In this document: positions 12,061 through 23,599 of the stretch, in pieces
Layout: each line of letters opens with the position of its first letter
Numbering within the stretch: position 1 is the stretch's first letter
NCBI RefSeq assembly: GCF_030848805.1
Contig: NC_092358.1
Coordinates: forward strand, 19,377,297-19,441,296
Origin: Temnothorax longispinosus
Lineage: Eukaryota; Arthropoda; Insecta; Hymenoptera; Formicidae
Direction: 5' to 3'
DNA length: 64,000 bases
Translations under genes and position numbers: made by a program
Notes under the pieces: generated by a model
Told to the model about the DNA's origin: nothing
Seen by the model: only the letters and a program-made list of their open reading frames with translations
The model's database searches: none

Positions 12061-13912
12061 CCGGAAAAAAGAAAGAGTAAACGGCTCAAGACGTAAGAAA
12101 AAGACGACGGTGGATATAACGTTGGCGGAGGGAAATGCGAGGTGAAGAGATAGGCGAGGTAATGCGCAGTAAATTGGGACCGCCGCGTGTTGCCAATGTG
12201 CCACAAATCTTCGGCACCGAAGTCCGTCACGAGCCACGCACGGGTCCTCTCCGGGTTAGGTAGACGAAGAGAGGTCGTCGATTCAGAGACGGGGGTGGAC
12301 GCGCAGGGGGTTGCGAGAGTTGCCGCGGCCGGTCGTTTGCTGGCACAACGCCGTTCCGCAGCCGGAGACTGTGTTCGCCAGCGGAACGACCGTCGAAACA
12401 ACAATGGACGTCGGAATTATTTTGCTTATCTCACCGACGCCATATATTCGTCGCATTGACACAGCTTTACAGTGGAAGGAAACGCGCATAGTGAATGACG
12501 CTAGCTCGCACCGTGAATTTCGCCCTCGTGAATTCTTCGAAGCGACCGGAGTTAAAATGGCTTGTCAAGAAAAGATAAAAATAACATTGTACTCGATTTT
12601 TTATTATTCATGCATGTTCCAATTCGAATCCAGGACAGATATCCCAATTTGGTGAAAAAAGATGTATCTTGGTGTCTAAACGCGTTACACCGTTTCTGTC
12701 ATTTCTCTCAATTTATTTATATATATGAAAATTTTATTAATATATGACGTGGATTAATATGGTTTGCGGCTATTGACTTAATTATTTGTTAGCCAAATTG
12801 ACGTGTCACGTGATCTATTCGACTACTTTCAGTTTATTTGCGTTTTCTCCAATTTCGATTTTGCTATGTCACATTAGTATTTAATGATAGTATTTATTAA
12901 GCTATGATGAATTCAGATATTTTGATAACAGAATATGCATTTAATTCTCCTGAACGTGTTTTAAATATTATCGATATCCCATTAGTATTTAATTGCGGTA
13001 TTAATTTGCAGCTTGTATCAAATTTATTTCAATTCAAAATACGCATTTCTCTCATTAGCTCATCTTTTTATAAAATTAAAAAAAAATAATGAATACGTAT
13101 TATTATTAAATTCTTATATTAATACAGGAACGTACTTCGGCAGTTAAATTAATCGCTGTTTCCCATACCTTTACGTCAAAATATTATTTACTAATGACAA
13201 AAACGATTATCGTTCTTGTCTTAACATATTATATTATATTCAAGATTTTATACATTTACATGTACATAAATATAATATTTGAACAAAATACGTTTATTCC
13301 TGCAATCAAATACGTTTAAAATGGACTTTATGCTATTTACTGCACCCGATATCAAATATCTCGGCACATCTCCTAGACTTCTTTCGTTCTTTAGCATATC
13401 GAAAGATATAGTTGCAAACTTGAAGGTTGCTGGAGAAGCGTGAGAATTTTTCCTCGAGGAATGTTATCTCGTGGAGAGAAACTCGGCCCGCCTCGGGGAC
13501 GCGACGCACTCTGTAATCACGCGTTGCTCACAATTTTTATTATCTCGATGTTGTGCCGAGTGTATAATAGGATTACCGATCTATCCGGCGTAAATATTAA
13601 TTACCCAGAATGCGCCACGCCATGTAAGTGGCGGCCGTAAATTGCCCGGCAGCGCCTCCCCCTTACCGCGCATATAAATCCTCATCGTCGCAGAGCAAGG
13701 GAAAAGGAGAAGAGATGAAATCTCTTCACGGCGTATGTCTCAGGTGATGATCCACAACATCAGTGGAAATATAAAGCAAACCGGCAACTGTTTACAATAT
13801 ATAGTGAATTATCAAATTACACAAGCAATAACTGAACGTTTAGCATTTCTCGAAGTGAAATGATTGATATTGAAAATTCGTGAATAGTTCTATCAATAAA
13901 TTATAATCGACG

Positions 13913-14173
13913 TATCGTCAATGAATAAACAATACCGCCTATGTAACAAGTAAAGTTTCCAGGAGAGACAAAAAACTGGGCCAAAAGTGAAATATACAAT
14001 TTCTATGTAATGAATATTCTTGAATGAATATTGAAACTCATCTATAAATAATACATATATGAGATCTTTTAAGATCTTATATCCTATAGAATGATGATAT
14101 GAAACAATCGAAGCCAAAAAGTGCATTTGGAGAAAAATATCATATAGGCGGCATTGTTTATTTATAAACGATA
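13913..14173. mobile_element. MITE-like element with about 32-bp inverted ends
   Basis: The left end (13913-13944) and the reverse complement of the right end (14141-14173) share TATCGT, then AATAAACAAT, then CCGCCTAT in the same order, with a handful of mismatches. A near-palindromic AGATCTTTTAAGATCT sits in the interior near 14062. Both ends can be read as flanked by TA. It has no coding capacity. The imperfect ends suggest an old copy. Confidence 0.6.
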
Positions 14174-15769
14174 TAAAAGTGACAATATATTATAATCTTG
14201 AAAGATCTTAGAATTAACGGTCATCAAATTTTAATCGATTCTATTATTAAAAAAATAAACAAGCAATTTTAAATGGCCAATAAATTTCAACATTTTAAAC
14301 GGGGAAATATTTATTCTTGCGGATCAAATTGTTTATCTTTCTATTGTATCAATACACAGAATACTCCATATATATAATACAGATGATATCGCGGGCGATA
14401 TTTACGAGCGATTACTTACAATTTGATGAACGATTTGATCGATAAAGCCAATCTAAATATAACGATTAGTGTTCAGCTGCAAATATTACGGGATCATATT
14501 GTTTTTATTTTCGATCAGTAAAGACCGGAAATTCCGTTCTTCGTAAAAATTCTAGCAGAGCGAGTAGTCGCGAACGAGTAGCCAGGAGTGAACGACGTCT
14601 TTCGGCGTCGCTTCGATGCCGATAGCGGCCACTGCAAATTTTATCGCGCGTTATTCGCGAGGTCAGCCTGATCGAGATCATCCTTCCTACCGTTAACTAA
14701 CGTTTTACGACGGTCATCAAGATAGATTACAAAGTGGCGGCTATCGAGGTTTTATGTAATTTTTCGAAGAGCCGGCATATTTATACGCTCGCTAAGAAGA
14801 ATCATTTTCGGTTTTATGACGGGCGGAGCAGTAGTAAAAAGCTAATTGCTGAATAACTGAAATGATGCGCGTATATACTTGCTTAAAATGTAAAGGAAAG
14901 GTGTGGCGAATAAAGACGCGGAAGAATAAAAGCAGGACTTTTACACGCCACCTAACTTCTCATGAAATCGCGTGAAATTTAAAACATCAGGTATGCACTT
15001 CTTTTAAGCAATTTTAAACTATACAAAAAAATACGACAGCCTTTATTTCCTGAAATAGATGGTAAAATATAAGAGAACTTTTCAATAATTAATCATCCTG
15101 AGAAATGTTTAATTAATTTTTTGTAATTAAGAGTGAGTTCTACCCCGACGGTTTTTATTTCTCTCAAGCTTCCAATATTAAAGGCTTCTGCAATATTCTC
15201 TCGTGATAAAATTAATATGATCTTGTCAATGCGATATCATGTCATTTAATTTACTTTGATTTTATTAATTTATCTCCTTATCTCTTTACATTTCATGCTC
15301 ATTTTACATTTATTTGTCATCCGTCAAATATCTATCAATCGTTAGTCAATAATTCGGCGCAACATTCTGATAAAAATAAATATTATTTTAAAATTATTAA
15401 ATGTGTCTTAATATATTTTACAGTTATATATATAATTAGAAACTAACCCGATGATGAATAGTGTATTATTGTAATGTACTCATCTCGTCTCATATCGCAA
15501 TTATTTCCAAAGATGCGCACTCAAGTGTGGAAGCCTGATTCAACATAAGCGCTGCCAATTCTCTGCCACTCGACTCATCGTATACCGCGTCTCCGCGATT
15601 TCGAATGAAAATGCAGTCGAGTACGGTATCGAATCCACGACATCCTAACTATCTATCTACTTTTGAGAGCACACAAAAGCCTCTTCTGAGTCTCGGCGGC
15701 ACAACGCGAGCGATTCTGACTTATCTATCACCCGTTATTGCGATTCTCTCACGTGCCCGCGTGCGTGCC

Positions 15770-15816
15770 TGCACGCGTATGCGTGCATGTATTCACATGT
15801 ATGCGTGCACATATGT
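15770..15816. other. Two adjacent alternating purine/pyrimidine runs
   Basis: Positions 15770-15792 and 15794-15816 are each 23 nt of perfect purine/pyrimidine alternation (CGCGTATGCGTGCA type). They are separated by one base that breaks the pattern. Such sequence favours Z-DNA under negative supercoiling. Confidence 0.75.
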
Positions 15817-17280
15817 CTATATCTGCAAAGGGAATAGATAGAAAGGAAGGATTGAAGGCAGAACACTGAAAACGCAACTGCGATGATAGCTGCATGAATT
15901 GGGTGCACCGAAGTGTATGATAATCGCACAGGAATAGAGAGGACATGTCGTCTTTCTCCCGCCAGATCTTCATCGATCTTTCCCCTTCTGATCCCTATAT
16001 GTCTCAACTGCGACCCATCTTTGAACACGTCGGTCTGAAATTGCTTCTCGAAATTTCGCCACTCGTTAATGTTCGCGTTCAATCGCTACATTCTAACCCT
16101 ATCGAGCGCTAGCCATCAGCCCTTTCTTCTTCTCTTTCTTTCATTTCCTCACCTTCTTTCATTTGCGCGACGCACCGACCAAGATACCATGCTTATTATT
16201 ATACCTTAATTAAGAGTATAACGAAGGGTCTTTAATTAATTATGGTGAATCGACAAGTATTCATAAAAATTACCGAAACGACTGCGATATTTTAATTGTA
16301 TCGACTTCGTTTGTCATTTTATTTGGCTGAAAAAAAAAGTTTAATCTTTCTTCGATAAAATATTCGTAAAAAGAATTACGTTTACGCTCAACGTGATTCC
16401 AAAGACTCATTTGGTTCCACGGTTCAAATTAAACCTAACAATAAGTTTCCTAACCGCATCGTGAACAACGTCGCGGATATTTTTTTTTCTCGTCGGAAAG
16501 TCTTGGATTTATGAACAGAAAATAAACACCCCTCGCGCATTCGGCCGCGCCGCGCGCCGGCTGAAGTAGCTCGGCAATGCGGGTTTTTCTTCAACTTCCG
16601 CGATCAGTTACACGTCGTCGGAGATTGCAGCTGGGCTCGCAGTCGGGCTAATATGCGAGCGCGGAAATGGTCCCGAGAGAAATTTGTAGACGCCCCGTCG
16701 GCGTCTGAGCGGAATTCTTTTCGACGGAAATACTCAAACCCCGAAAAGCCATTCAAGCAACTTTTACTTTCACGCGTGTGCACCACGTAAGCGGTGACAG
16801 AATCACAAAAAAATGCAAACGTGATTGAAAGTATAAGAATAATATGCGTGCCGAAGAAATTCATATACAAATCGGGCAATTTAGAAATGCTATCATCCAT
16901 TTGACATTGTCACCAAAATAGCAAAACTCATGCTACTTTTGTAAAAATTATTCGTTACTGCTCACTCAAAGTAAATACGTTTTACGCAGTCTATACGTCA
17001 AAAGTACATTTCAAACTAAGATTGATTTGTATATCTATATGGATATTAACTAGGCTAAAAACGTTTATCAATCAACCTGTATTCAAACACATGCACATTA
17101 AAGTATTCATCATCGTTTACGAGTATGTAAAAAATAGAAAATATAACTTTCCAAAGAATACGACATGACATTTTCTTACAATTTATGAGAAAGATATCGA
17201 CTAATTGTAAGTATCTTATTAAAAAAATAAAAGATTCTTGTTACCGAGGGATTACCAAGAAGCTGTGCCGCATTGCAAAA

Positions 17281-17311
17281 CACACACACATACATACACT
17301 TACACACATAT
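17281..17311. repeat. Impure (CA)n microsatellite
   Basis: Alternating CACACA and CATACA units. Confidence 0.85.
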
Positions 17312-18215
17312 GCCGACGGGATCTCCTAAATCAATTAGCACGAGAACGGTTTAATTCTACGAGCGTGCTATGGTATGTTCCCGGACTTAACATGCCGGCC
17401 CAAACCTCCCATCCATCTCGCGGGGTTTTCCGGGGTTTACGGCAACAACGATCTTCCGTTCCTGCGCGTACACGTCACAGCCACTTCCACCCTCGTTACT
17501 AACCTCTTCGAGGGCGATTTTTGTACCCCGTTTAAAATTTATAGGAGAATATACACGCTCGAGTCCGGCGCAAGTTACGTCACATAATTAAGTTTTTTAA
17601 AAATGCGACTGAAATACACGACTCGGATCAAATAAAGATTTTTTAAATCAGATTTTGAATAATTCACCTGATGAATGATGCAAAATGATCCAACGCTTGT
17701 GCACAATCTCTATATTTTTTCTTTTGTGGTGAAAAAAAGAATTTATAACCGTACTCCCGATTTTTATTAATTGATAATTATTAATTTCTTATTTATCAAT
17801 TAATGTCTTATTCAAATTATATATGCATATGTGTATACATATATAATGAATGTTTACTTTTAAACAAAGAATTTTTTGAAAAACATTTTATTCGCCATTA
17901 CAATTTTCCGAAGTAAAACCAGCCAGGCAGGACAATCTTGCACAACGGTTGTGCTCACCGGTGTGACAATTTAAAATGTGCTCACTGCGAAGTTAAAGAA
18001 AACACGTAGAAGGCGGGGTACAAAACTGGCTTCTGCCTGCGGCGAGTCGCGACTTCGCGAAAGGTTCTACGGGATGTGCCGCGCGTAAATATCCGCGCGC
18101 GTTGTAGCTGGCCCCTTAATTGGCGCAAAGATCGAGAGGGGGGACTGTCGGGGTGGAGGGCTACCCGCGGCAAGGAACCGCGGGACCGAAATCGTAAATA
18201 CTTTCTCGCACTCAC

Positions 18216-18347
18216 CTATATTTCGCGCGACGACGGCGCAGCCGTTGGTTAAAAGCCACGCAAGTAGCAGACTGCCGAGGATCGGAGCTCCTCCTTTCCG
18301 TCGACCCTTGCGGCACTCCATCGTGAGGTTCCGAGCTCCGACTACGC
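18216..18347 (-). CDS. Signal-peptide exon of an unidentified secreted or membrane protein
   Basis: Read on the minus strand, this 132-nt exon is preceded by a strong acceptor (TTTCTTTCTCTGCTTTCAG, cut after 18348) and followed by a strong donor (ATAG|GTGAGTGCG). The ATG at 18321 has purine context and opens a 35-residue segment: a basic start (MECRKGRRKGG), a hydrophobic core (ILGSLLLAWLL), a small-residue region (GCAVVA), then RNI and one base of the next codon. This is signal-peptide architecture with a phase-1 exit, the phase typical of exons feeding extracellular modules such as Ig domains. An earlier out-of-frame ATG at 18421 lies in the upstream intron if the acceptor is used. The exon has no in-frame stop upstream of the ATG, so it could instead be a symmetric 1-1 internal exon carrying a transmembrane segment. 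The gene identity is unknown, and I found no later exon in the window. Confidence 0.6.
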
Positions 18348-19520
18348 CTGAAAGCAGAGAAAGAAACGATCACGCTCTGTGCGCACTGGGGCGTGCTGCT
18401 CCCCGATGGGTCCTCTTGCATTTCGCGCCAACTGTACGCTCACCCCGGAGTGCATCGCGATTTCCGAGAACACATACGTTCGGTATGCCAAGATCGGACG
18501 CCGCCGCGTTATTATTGAGTTTACGTAAATCGCACACTTTACTGGACGACCATTCTTGCGCCCTTTTTCTTTTCTGTTCTTCTTTTTTTAATTTTTTTGT
18601 TTTGCGCGGATACGCGCGTCGACTTACGATCGCGATTACGTGGAAATCGCGACGTTCGCGACCAACGAGAGCAGATTCAAGCCAAGATACATGCAGTGCA
18701 TCACATCATAAATTAGATTAAAGTATAGATATATATATGTTGAATAGATAAGTATTTGGTAGATTGTAGTCGATAAAACTTGCATGTCGTATGTATATAA
18801 AACGGATATTATTTCCTGACAATGATGCAAATAATCACTTATTTTTTTATAAAAATTAAAAGTTGAATTTCTTTAGACTTAGATTATCATACTAATATAA
18901 AGAAAGAGGCAGAGAAATCCAAACAACCCCTTTAATTATGTCATATTTTGTTATTTTTTAAACGTTACGCGTATGCCTTGTAGTTCTTGGGATCTGCACC
19001 CACACTCTAATTCGTCTTGTTTTACCCGTTGCAATAACGCACGTTGTTTTTATTCGATAGGATCGCGTCGTGTTCACGCGGTTTGCAAATTTCGAAACGC
19101 TGACACCAAAATTGTTTTCCTTTTTCGCCTTCGTTAACCTACATTCACGCGGACGCACACACATCCCAACCCCTTCGCTTCGCTCCACGCGCGGATTAAG
19201 CTGATTTATAGTGTTTACCGGCGATGTTCGCTCGATTTTTCCTGCGGCGTCGCGCGTGCGCCCCGTCGACCTATCAGCTTGTCGACAAAAAAAAGACCAT
19301 GCGGAATTGCGAGGAAAAAGAACAAGAGTCGCGTCATGTCGCCGCCGAAGGGGTGTAGCAGGTGACTCGTGTGGATTGCGCGTGAAATTGTGCATTTTCG
19401 CGGGCGTCGCAAATGTGTTAAATCTTGGGTAAAATACATTTTTTATTGTAATATCACCACATGCCTCTTGTAATTCAACACATTGAAAAAAGAATTCAGT
19501 AGTACCTCTTTGATACAAAT

Positions 19521-19549
19521 TTTAAATCTCATGTTACATGAGATTAAAA
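19521..19549. repeat. Short perfect hairpin
   Basis: AATCTCATGT pairs with ACATGAGATT across a single-base loop, and flanking T and A runs lengthen the stem. No U-run follows, and its role is unknown. Confidence 0.6.
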
Positions 19550-21480
19550 AATTCTGTCAAAATCTCTTGAAATAAAATTTGTAGGAGTAAGTACATCGCG
19601 AGCCAACGAGTAATCGTCTCGATTATGACCGAGAAGGAAGTTCATCGAGCCGCAACTGCCACGTGCATCACGGCGGACCACTCCGCAGATTGCATCGGCC
19701 GGATTGCAGCGGTGCATTTCCGCGGTCGCGGAAGAACAACAGCGACACGGGGATATCTGGAGTGCTGCCAGTTCGTTTCGAGCGGACCGCGTTAATTTTT
19801 CCAACGAGTCTAATTAAATCCCGCTCCCTCTCTCCCCGTGTTTCCTTTTCACCCTCTCGCTTCGTCTTCCTCGTTCCTTCTTGATGCCGCCGGCATTCAA
19901 CACTTAATACGATGAACGTGGAAGCCGCATAGCAACGCGATTATCGTCGAAACATCTGTAAACTCCCGGCGTAACGACGATAATTGAATGCGCTGACTGT
20001 CCCCTCCATACCCCTCTCTCGTTGGTGCAACGTACAAACGCATCCTCGCGTACGTCCCATGCATTACGCATAATTAATCCGACGATGCTATCTTCTCTAA
20101 CCTCGTATCCGCGCGTTCATCGCGCGAATAGAATCTGCGATGCGCTATTCTCCTTTCATCAATGTTACCCTCCCTTTCCTTCCTTGCAACGTACCGGCGA
20201 CACTGCATACGACGATGTGCATGCGTGTGCCGATATATGCCGTACACTGATAATCGCGATAAGCTCGATGACAACGCGATTCCCATCTCTGAGGTCGGCG
20301 CGGTCGAGGAGAGAAAGATCATTTATTAAAAAGGAAAGGGAGAGAAAAGGGAGAGTTAGAAGCAGAAGAGGATGTACGCGCTCGACACAATCGAGCGAGT
20401 AGTAATCTCCTGGCGACTATATCTTGTTTTTTTGCCTTTAGTACTATTCCGCCGCGGATTTTTCAGATCGGTAATCGAGCGCTTGGAAGGAATTCCCAAC
20501 GACGTATTTCGCGGTGTACCTTCGGAAGTTCTTGGAAACCGCTTTTATCGAGCCAAACTATCGCCACATTTAGTTCTCAAGTCGTTCTCTGGAAAAGAAT
20601 ACCTTCGAGTGCAGCGAAGTGCATGTCGTTGCATAGTTGGCACCAAAATAGTACACCAAAAAGATATGATAAAGAAAAAAAAAAGCAAACTATTTTCTGG
20701 AATAAAATACCTATTGAAGCGACTTGCTTGTGAAATACTTTTGGAGAGTATTGAAAAATAGCTAATTTTTAAAATATAATATTTTCGTAACGTCATTTTT
20801 CAATTAGAATTTTTGTTTCAAAATTTTTACATTTTTGTCGTGATATTTTTTATTAAAAATCTCAAAATACGCGAAATATGGAAATGCAAGATGTATTTAA
20901 AAAAATATATATTTTTTTTTCTTTTTCATCATGAAAGAGATAATTTTGAAAAACATCAAATTTCCATGACCGAGAATTATATTCGATATTATACAAATTC
21001 AATATGTTTTTCCCGAATAAATGCTGCGAAAAAATTTTCCCTAATTTTCAGTAAGTAAATTCTAAACATTTTGCTCCTGAGTTGAAAGAAATTTCACTTG
21101 AAATAGAACCACTACAAGCGGACCCAAAATATAATTTCCGCATCTTTTATAATCCTTTTAACGACTTTCCAAATTTCCTTAAATTTCTTTAATGAAGATG
21201 CTGCTTATGGCACTTCACAGTACTTTCAGCATTACTTTAGGATCCTTAAAATATAGTGATATAAGATGACGGAAGTAATTTTCTACCATTTAATCGCATT
21301 ACTAACACCCTGACGAACGTAATTATAGCGATGAAATTTATTTTACATTTAACACTGTTCTTCACGTAAAGTTTCAGTAAACGAAGGACGCGTTCTGCCG
21401 CTACTTAGAATGTAATAAATAATTCAATAATAATTTCCACATCCCGTCGGACTGTGTCAGAACGGGAGAAGTGACGCGCC

Positions 21481-21545
21481 GCCGCGCGCCGCCGCCGCCG
21501 CCGCCGCCACCGCCGTTGCCATTGCCGTTGCCGCCGTTACGGCCG
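21481..21545. repeat. (CCG)n and GCCGTT trinucleotide repeat
   Basis: A core of CCG units (21488-21508) is followed by interrupted GCCGTTGCC units. On the minus strand one frame would read as a Gly/Asn-rich run and another as an Ala/Thr-rich run. No exon boundary supports translation. Confidence 0.85.
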
Positions 21546-21761
21546 TCCGGATGAAAACATAAATCTACATATTATTAAAGCAGCGGCGATCAAAGCGATC
21601 GAAATAATGCAGATTATCAGAAAACGCCGGTGCCGCGGCAATTTCTGCAGGCACTTAAAATCATTTCGACGCCTCTCGCCGATGAATATTGAACAGCCAC
21701 GCACCTGCCGGCCGCCTCTCCCCTTTCCAATCACTCGTCTCCCCTTCATCCCTCCGGCCAT
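21537..21761 (-). CDS. Small ORF with one C-terminal membrane segment (weak)
   Basis: A 74-codon frame from an ATG at 21761 gives a basic N-terminal half (MAGGMKGRRVIGKGRGG) and a single hydrophobic stretch of about 20 residues (LIICIISIALIAAALIIC) flanked by RHRR and R. It ends at a stop beside the CCG repeat. The topology would be that of a tail-anchored or single-pass small membrane protein. There is no recognised family, and an acceptor-like CTGCAG lies inside the frame. AT-rich sequence often gives hydrophobic runs by chance, so this is a candidate only. Confidence 0.15.
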   Translation of the reverse strand: MAGGMKGRRVIGKGRGGRQVRGCSIFIGERRRNDFKCLQKLPRHRRFLIICIISIALIAAALIICRFMFSSGRP

Positions 21762-22326
21762 CCCCTGCAATCTCTCGTTTTGCAATGATTTCAAGCACGA
21801 ACTCGTCCATCATTGATGACCCCCCGCGCAAAATAATGCTCGCAACGAATTGGGCGGTTGTGAGAGCGCTATACGTACAATGAGCAGGGGAGAATCAAAA
21901 TTATTTGTTGAAAATCACATTATCGCGTCGACGGAGATACAGTGTACCGCGACCGCGACCTCGCGAGTTTCAATTTTACACCCAAGCGCATTTTAATGCA
22001 CGCCGCGCAAAGCCTGGAGCCCCGATCGGCGAGCAATTAAAAATAATTGACGACGACAACGAGCCGATGTTATGAGCTGGAGGCGACCGCACGGGAAATT
22101 AACTCGCAATTCTCTCCGCGGAAAATCCACCGCGAATCTGGTTCGAGGACGCGAACGGCGCGGGCGTTCCAAGAGTCTCTAAGGCGTTTTAATCCTTGAA
22201 ACAGTATTGTGAATAACTGAATATTTTGTCTAGTACTCATCAGAAATTTAAACTGAAAATTATATAATATTATCTGAAACGTGCCAATATTTAAAAATTC
22301 TGCGTAATCCACGATTATATATTATA

Positions 22327-22533
22327 CACTGTAAATCCAAGTGTGTTATTTCTACACGCATAAACGTTCAAAAACGACACATTTGACTGAAGCTCGTTTT
22401 ACATATGTTTTGTTAGTGTTATAAATTAATACGTTTAATCGTATTAATGCGTTCAATCGTGTTAAATGACGTCATTTAAAACGGCAAAAAATGTGTAAGA
22501 GCCTCAGTTAAAATAACACACTTGGATTTGCAG
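22327..22533. mobile_element. MITE with 24-bp inverted ends
   Basis: The left end reads ACTGTAAATCCAAGTGTG then TTATTT. The reverse complement of the right end is the same except for one base (ACTGCAAATCC). The body between the arms has ATTAATACG/CGTATTAAT self-pairing near 22426-22448. TA precedes the left end and follows the right end with a 2-base offset, so the duplication is not clean. It has no coding capacity and is non-autonomous. Confidence 0.75.
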
Positions 22534-22856
22534 TAAGGTTTACGCGTTCAGTCTTACGCTAACTCACTCAAACTCGAAATCGCTATCGCAACATCGAGAT
22601 GTCTTCAACGGAATCGCCGATTTCCGAATATCTCGCCGGTACATCCCTCTGTTTCAATCGCGAAAGTTTAGAAGGAGGAAGGAGTATACAAGAAATGGAT
22701 AAGGATGAAGATGAAGAGAAGAAGATCGTAGAGGATAAGCAGAAGGAAACTGTCGCTCGGTTGGCTATATATACACATATACTGCATGCGAAAATGTCGG
22801 GCGCAATTTCTGAAATTCCGTCGTGTCGCTTCCCCATGCCACTCGAATATCGCTGC

Positions 22857-22906
<50 letters not shown>

Positions 22907-23155
22907 TTCTCTTTCTTTCTCCCTCCCTCTCTTTCTCTTCGACCTTTCTTGCGCTTTATCCTCGTCTCTGTCTTGCTTCTGCCGGAGTTCATCGCGAGCA
23001 GACATCCTCGACGCGACGCGACGCGATGTGAAACTGACACAGAGTGCTTTGAAAATTTCAGCAGCCGATATCAGACTCTGGTAACCTAAATAGGAGCCGA
23101 ATAATATCCGAGCAGCTTTCAATTTGATCTTGGTGTTTTATTTTTGCTAGGTTAA
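22534..23155. other. Gene-free spacer with CT microsatellite
   Basis: A plus-strand frame from an ATG at 22599 runs about 85 codons with an acidic segment (EMDKDEDEEKK), then enters the CT repeat as serine/leucine alternation. It stops shortly before the foldback element. There are no splice or domain signs, and I do not call it a gene. Confidence 0.5.
22861..22941. repeat. (CT)21 microsatellite with impure tail
   Basis: Perfect CT to 22902, then CCCT/CTTT variants. It produces Ser/Leu and Arg/Glu artefact frames on both strands. Confidence 0.95.
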
Positions 23156-23164
23156 AGATTCGTA
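23156..23164. repeat. Left 9-bp target-site duplication of the foldback element
   Basis: AGATTCGTA, repeated exactly at 25932-25940. Confidence 0.92.
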
Positions 23165-23599
23165 GTCTCTGTGAAGTTGGCACCTCACTTTCAAAAATCG
23201 AAAGATTTATCAACAGTTCTATTTGCACCCGCAATAGTTCTACAGTTCCTGCTAATTTTTAGAAATAGTTCTGTTGATTTAATTAAAAAAAATGAATTTT
23301 GAAAATATGAGGTGCTAACTTCCCGTAGCACCTCATGTTTCAAAAAAAATAATTTTAACCATGACATTTTATAGTTCTCGAAAAGTTCTACAGTTCCTGA
23401 TAGGTTTTAGCAATAATTCCGGTCAATAAGTATTTTTAAACAAATTTTTAATCTGACCACGAGCACCTCAAGTTCCAAAAAAATTGATTTTTACCATGAA
23501 ATTCTATAGTTCTCAAAGAGTTCTACAGTTCCTGATAGATTTTAGCAACAGTTCCGGCCTCTAAATATTTTTTTAACAATTTTTTACTTTTACCGCTGG

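Larger units (their letters stand above)
9507..13912. other. Gene-poor sequence
   Basis: No convincing gene. The frame pair around 9633-9873, open on both strands, is not recognised. The CpG-rich zone at 11380-11480 and the short GC-rich stretch at 12180-12400 carry several overlapping frames on both strands without family signatures. A weak minus-strand exon candidate (10266-10403) and a purine-skewed tract (11735-12060) are described separately. TCTTTTGATC is duplicated in tandem near 10628-10647. Confidence 0.5.
14174..18215. other. Gene-poor sequence downstream of the 18.3 kb exon
   Basis: If the minus-strand gene starting at 18.3 kb continues, its next exon could lie here or further left. 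I could not find a phase-1 exon with recognisable coding content. The GC-richer patches at 14570-14700, 16540-16700 and 17330-17580 hold short frames on both strands without signatures. Two alternating purine/pyrimidine runs lie at 15770-15816. Confidence 0.45.
18348..22326. other. Region 5' of the minus-strand exon, CpG-rich near the exon
   Basis: The stretch to about 18680 is CpG-rich and continues from the exon. If the acceptor at 18348 is used, this is intron, and an upstream untranslated exon should exist at higher coordinates. A further donor-like GTGAGC (minus) lies at about 18432-18438. The long minus-strand frame at 18958-19518 (186 codons) has no recognisable domains. The plus-strand frame at 20372-20761 drifts into lysine-rich low-complexity sequence. 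Neither is supported. GC-rich patches also lie at 19200-19380 and 21440-21560. Confidence 0.45.

Noticed and set aside
11883..12404. 173-codon minus-strand frame rich in Phe, Ser, Tyr and Leu
   Set aside because: Created by the purine-skewed plus strand, which removes stop codons; low complexity, no domains.
12590..12640. TTCGAATCC word resembling a tRNA T-loop
   Set aside because: No matching acceptor or anticodon stems around it.
13461..13623. Plus-strand ATG frame with a hydrophobic stretch (ALLTIFIISMLC) ending at CCAT|GTAAGTGG in phase 1
   Set aside because: The hydrophobic part is not near the start and the donor lacks the preceding AG; no acceptor or homology.
18958..19518. 186-codon minus-strand frame upstream of the signal-peptide exon
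   Set aside because: Mixed composition without domains, and out of context with the acceptor at 18348; probably chance in a GC-richer stretch.
22599..23084. 161-codon plus-strand frame with an acidic N-terminal half
   Set aside because: The second half is the CT microsatellite read as Ser/Leu; no splice sites, no known family.
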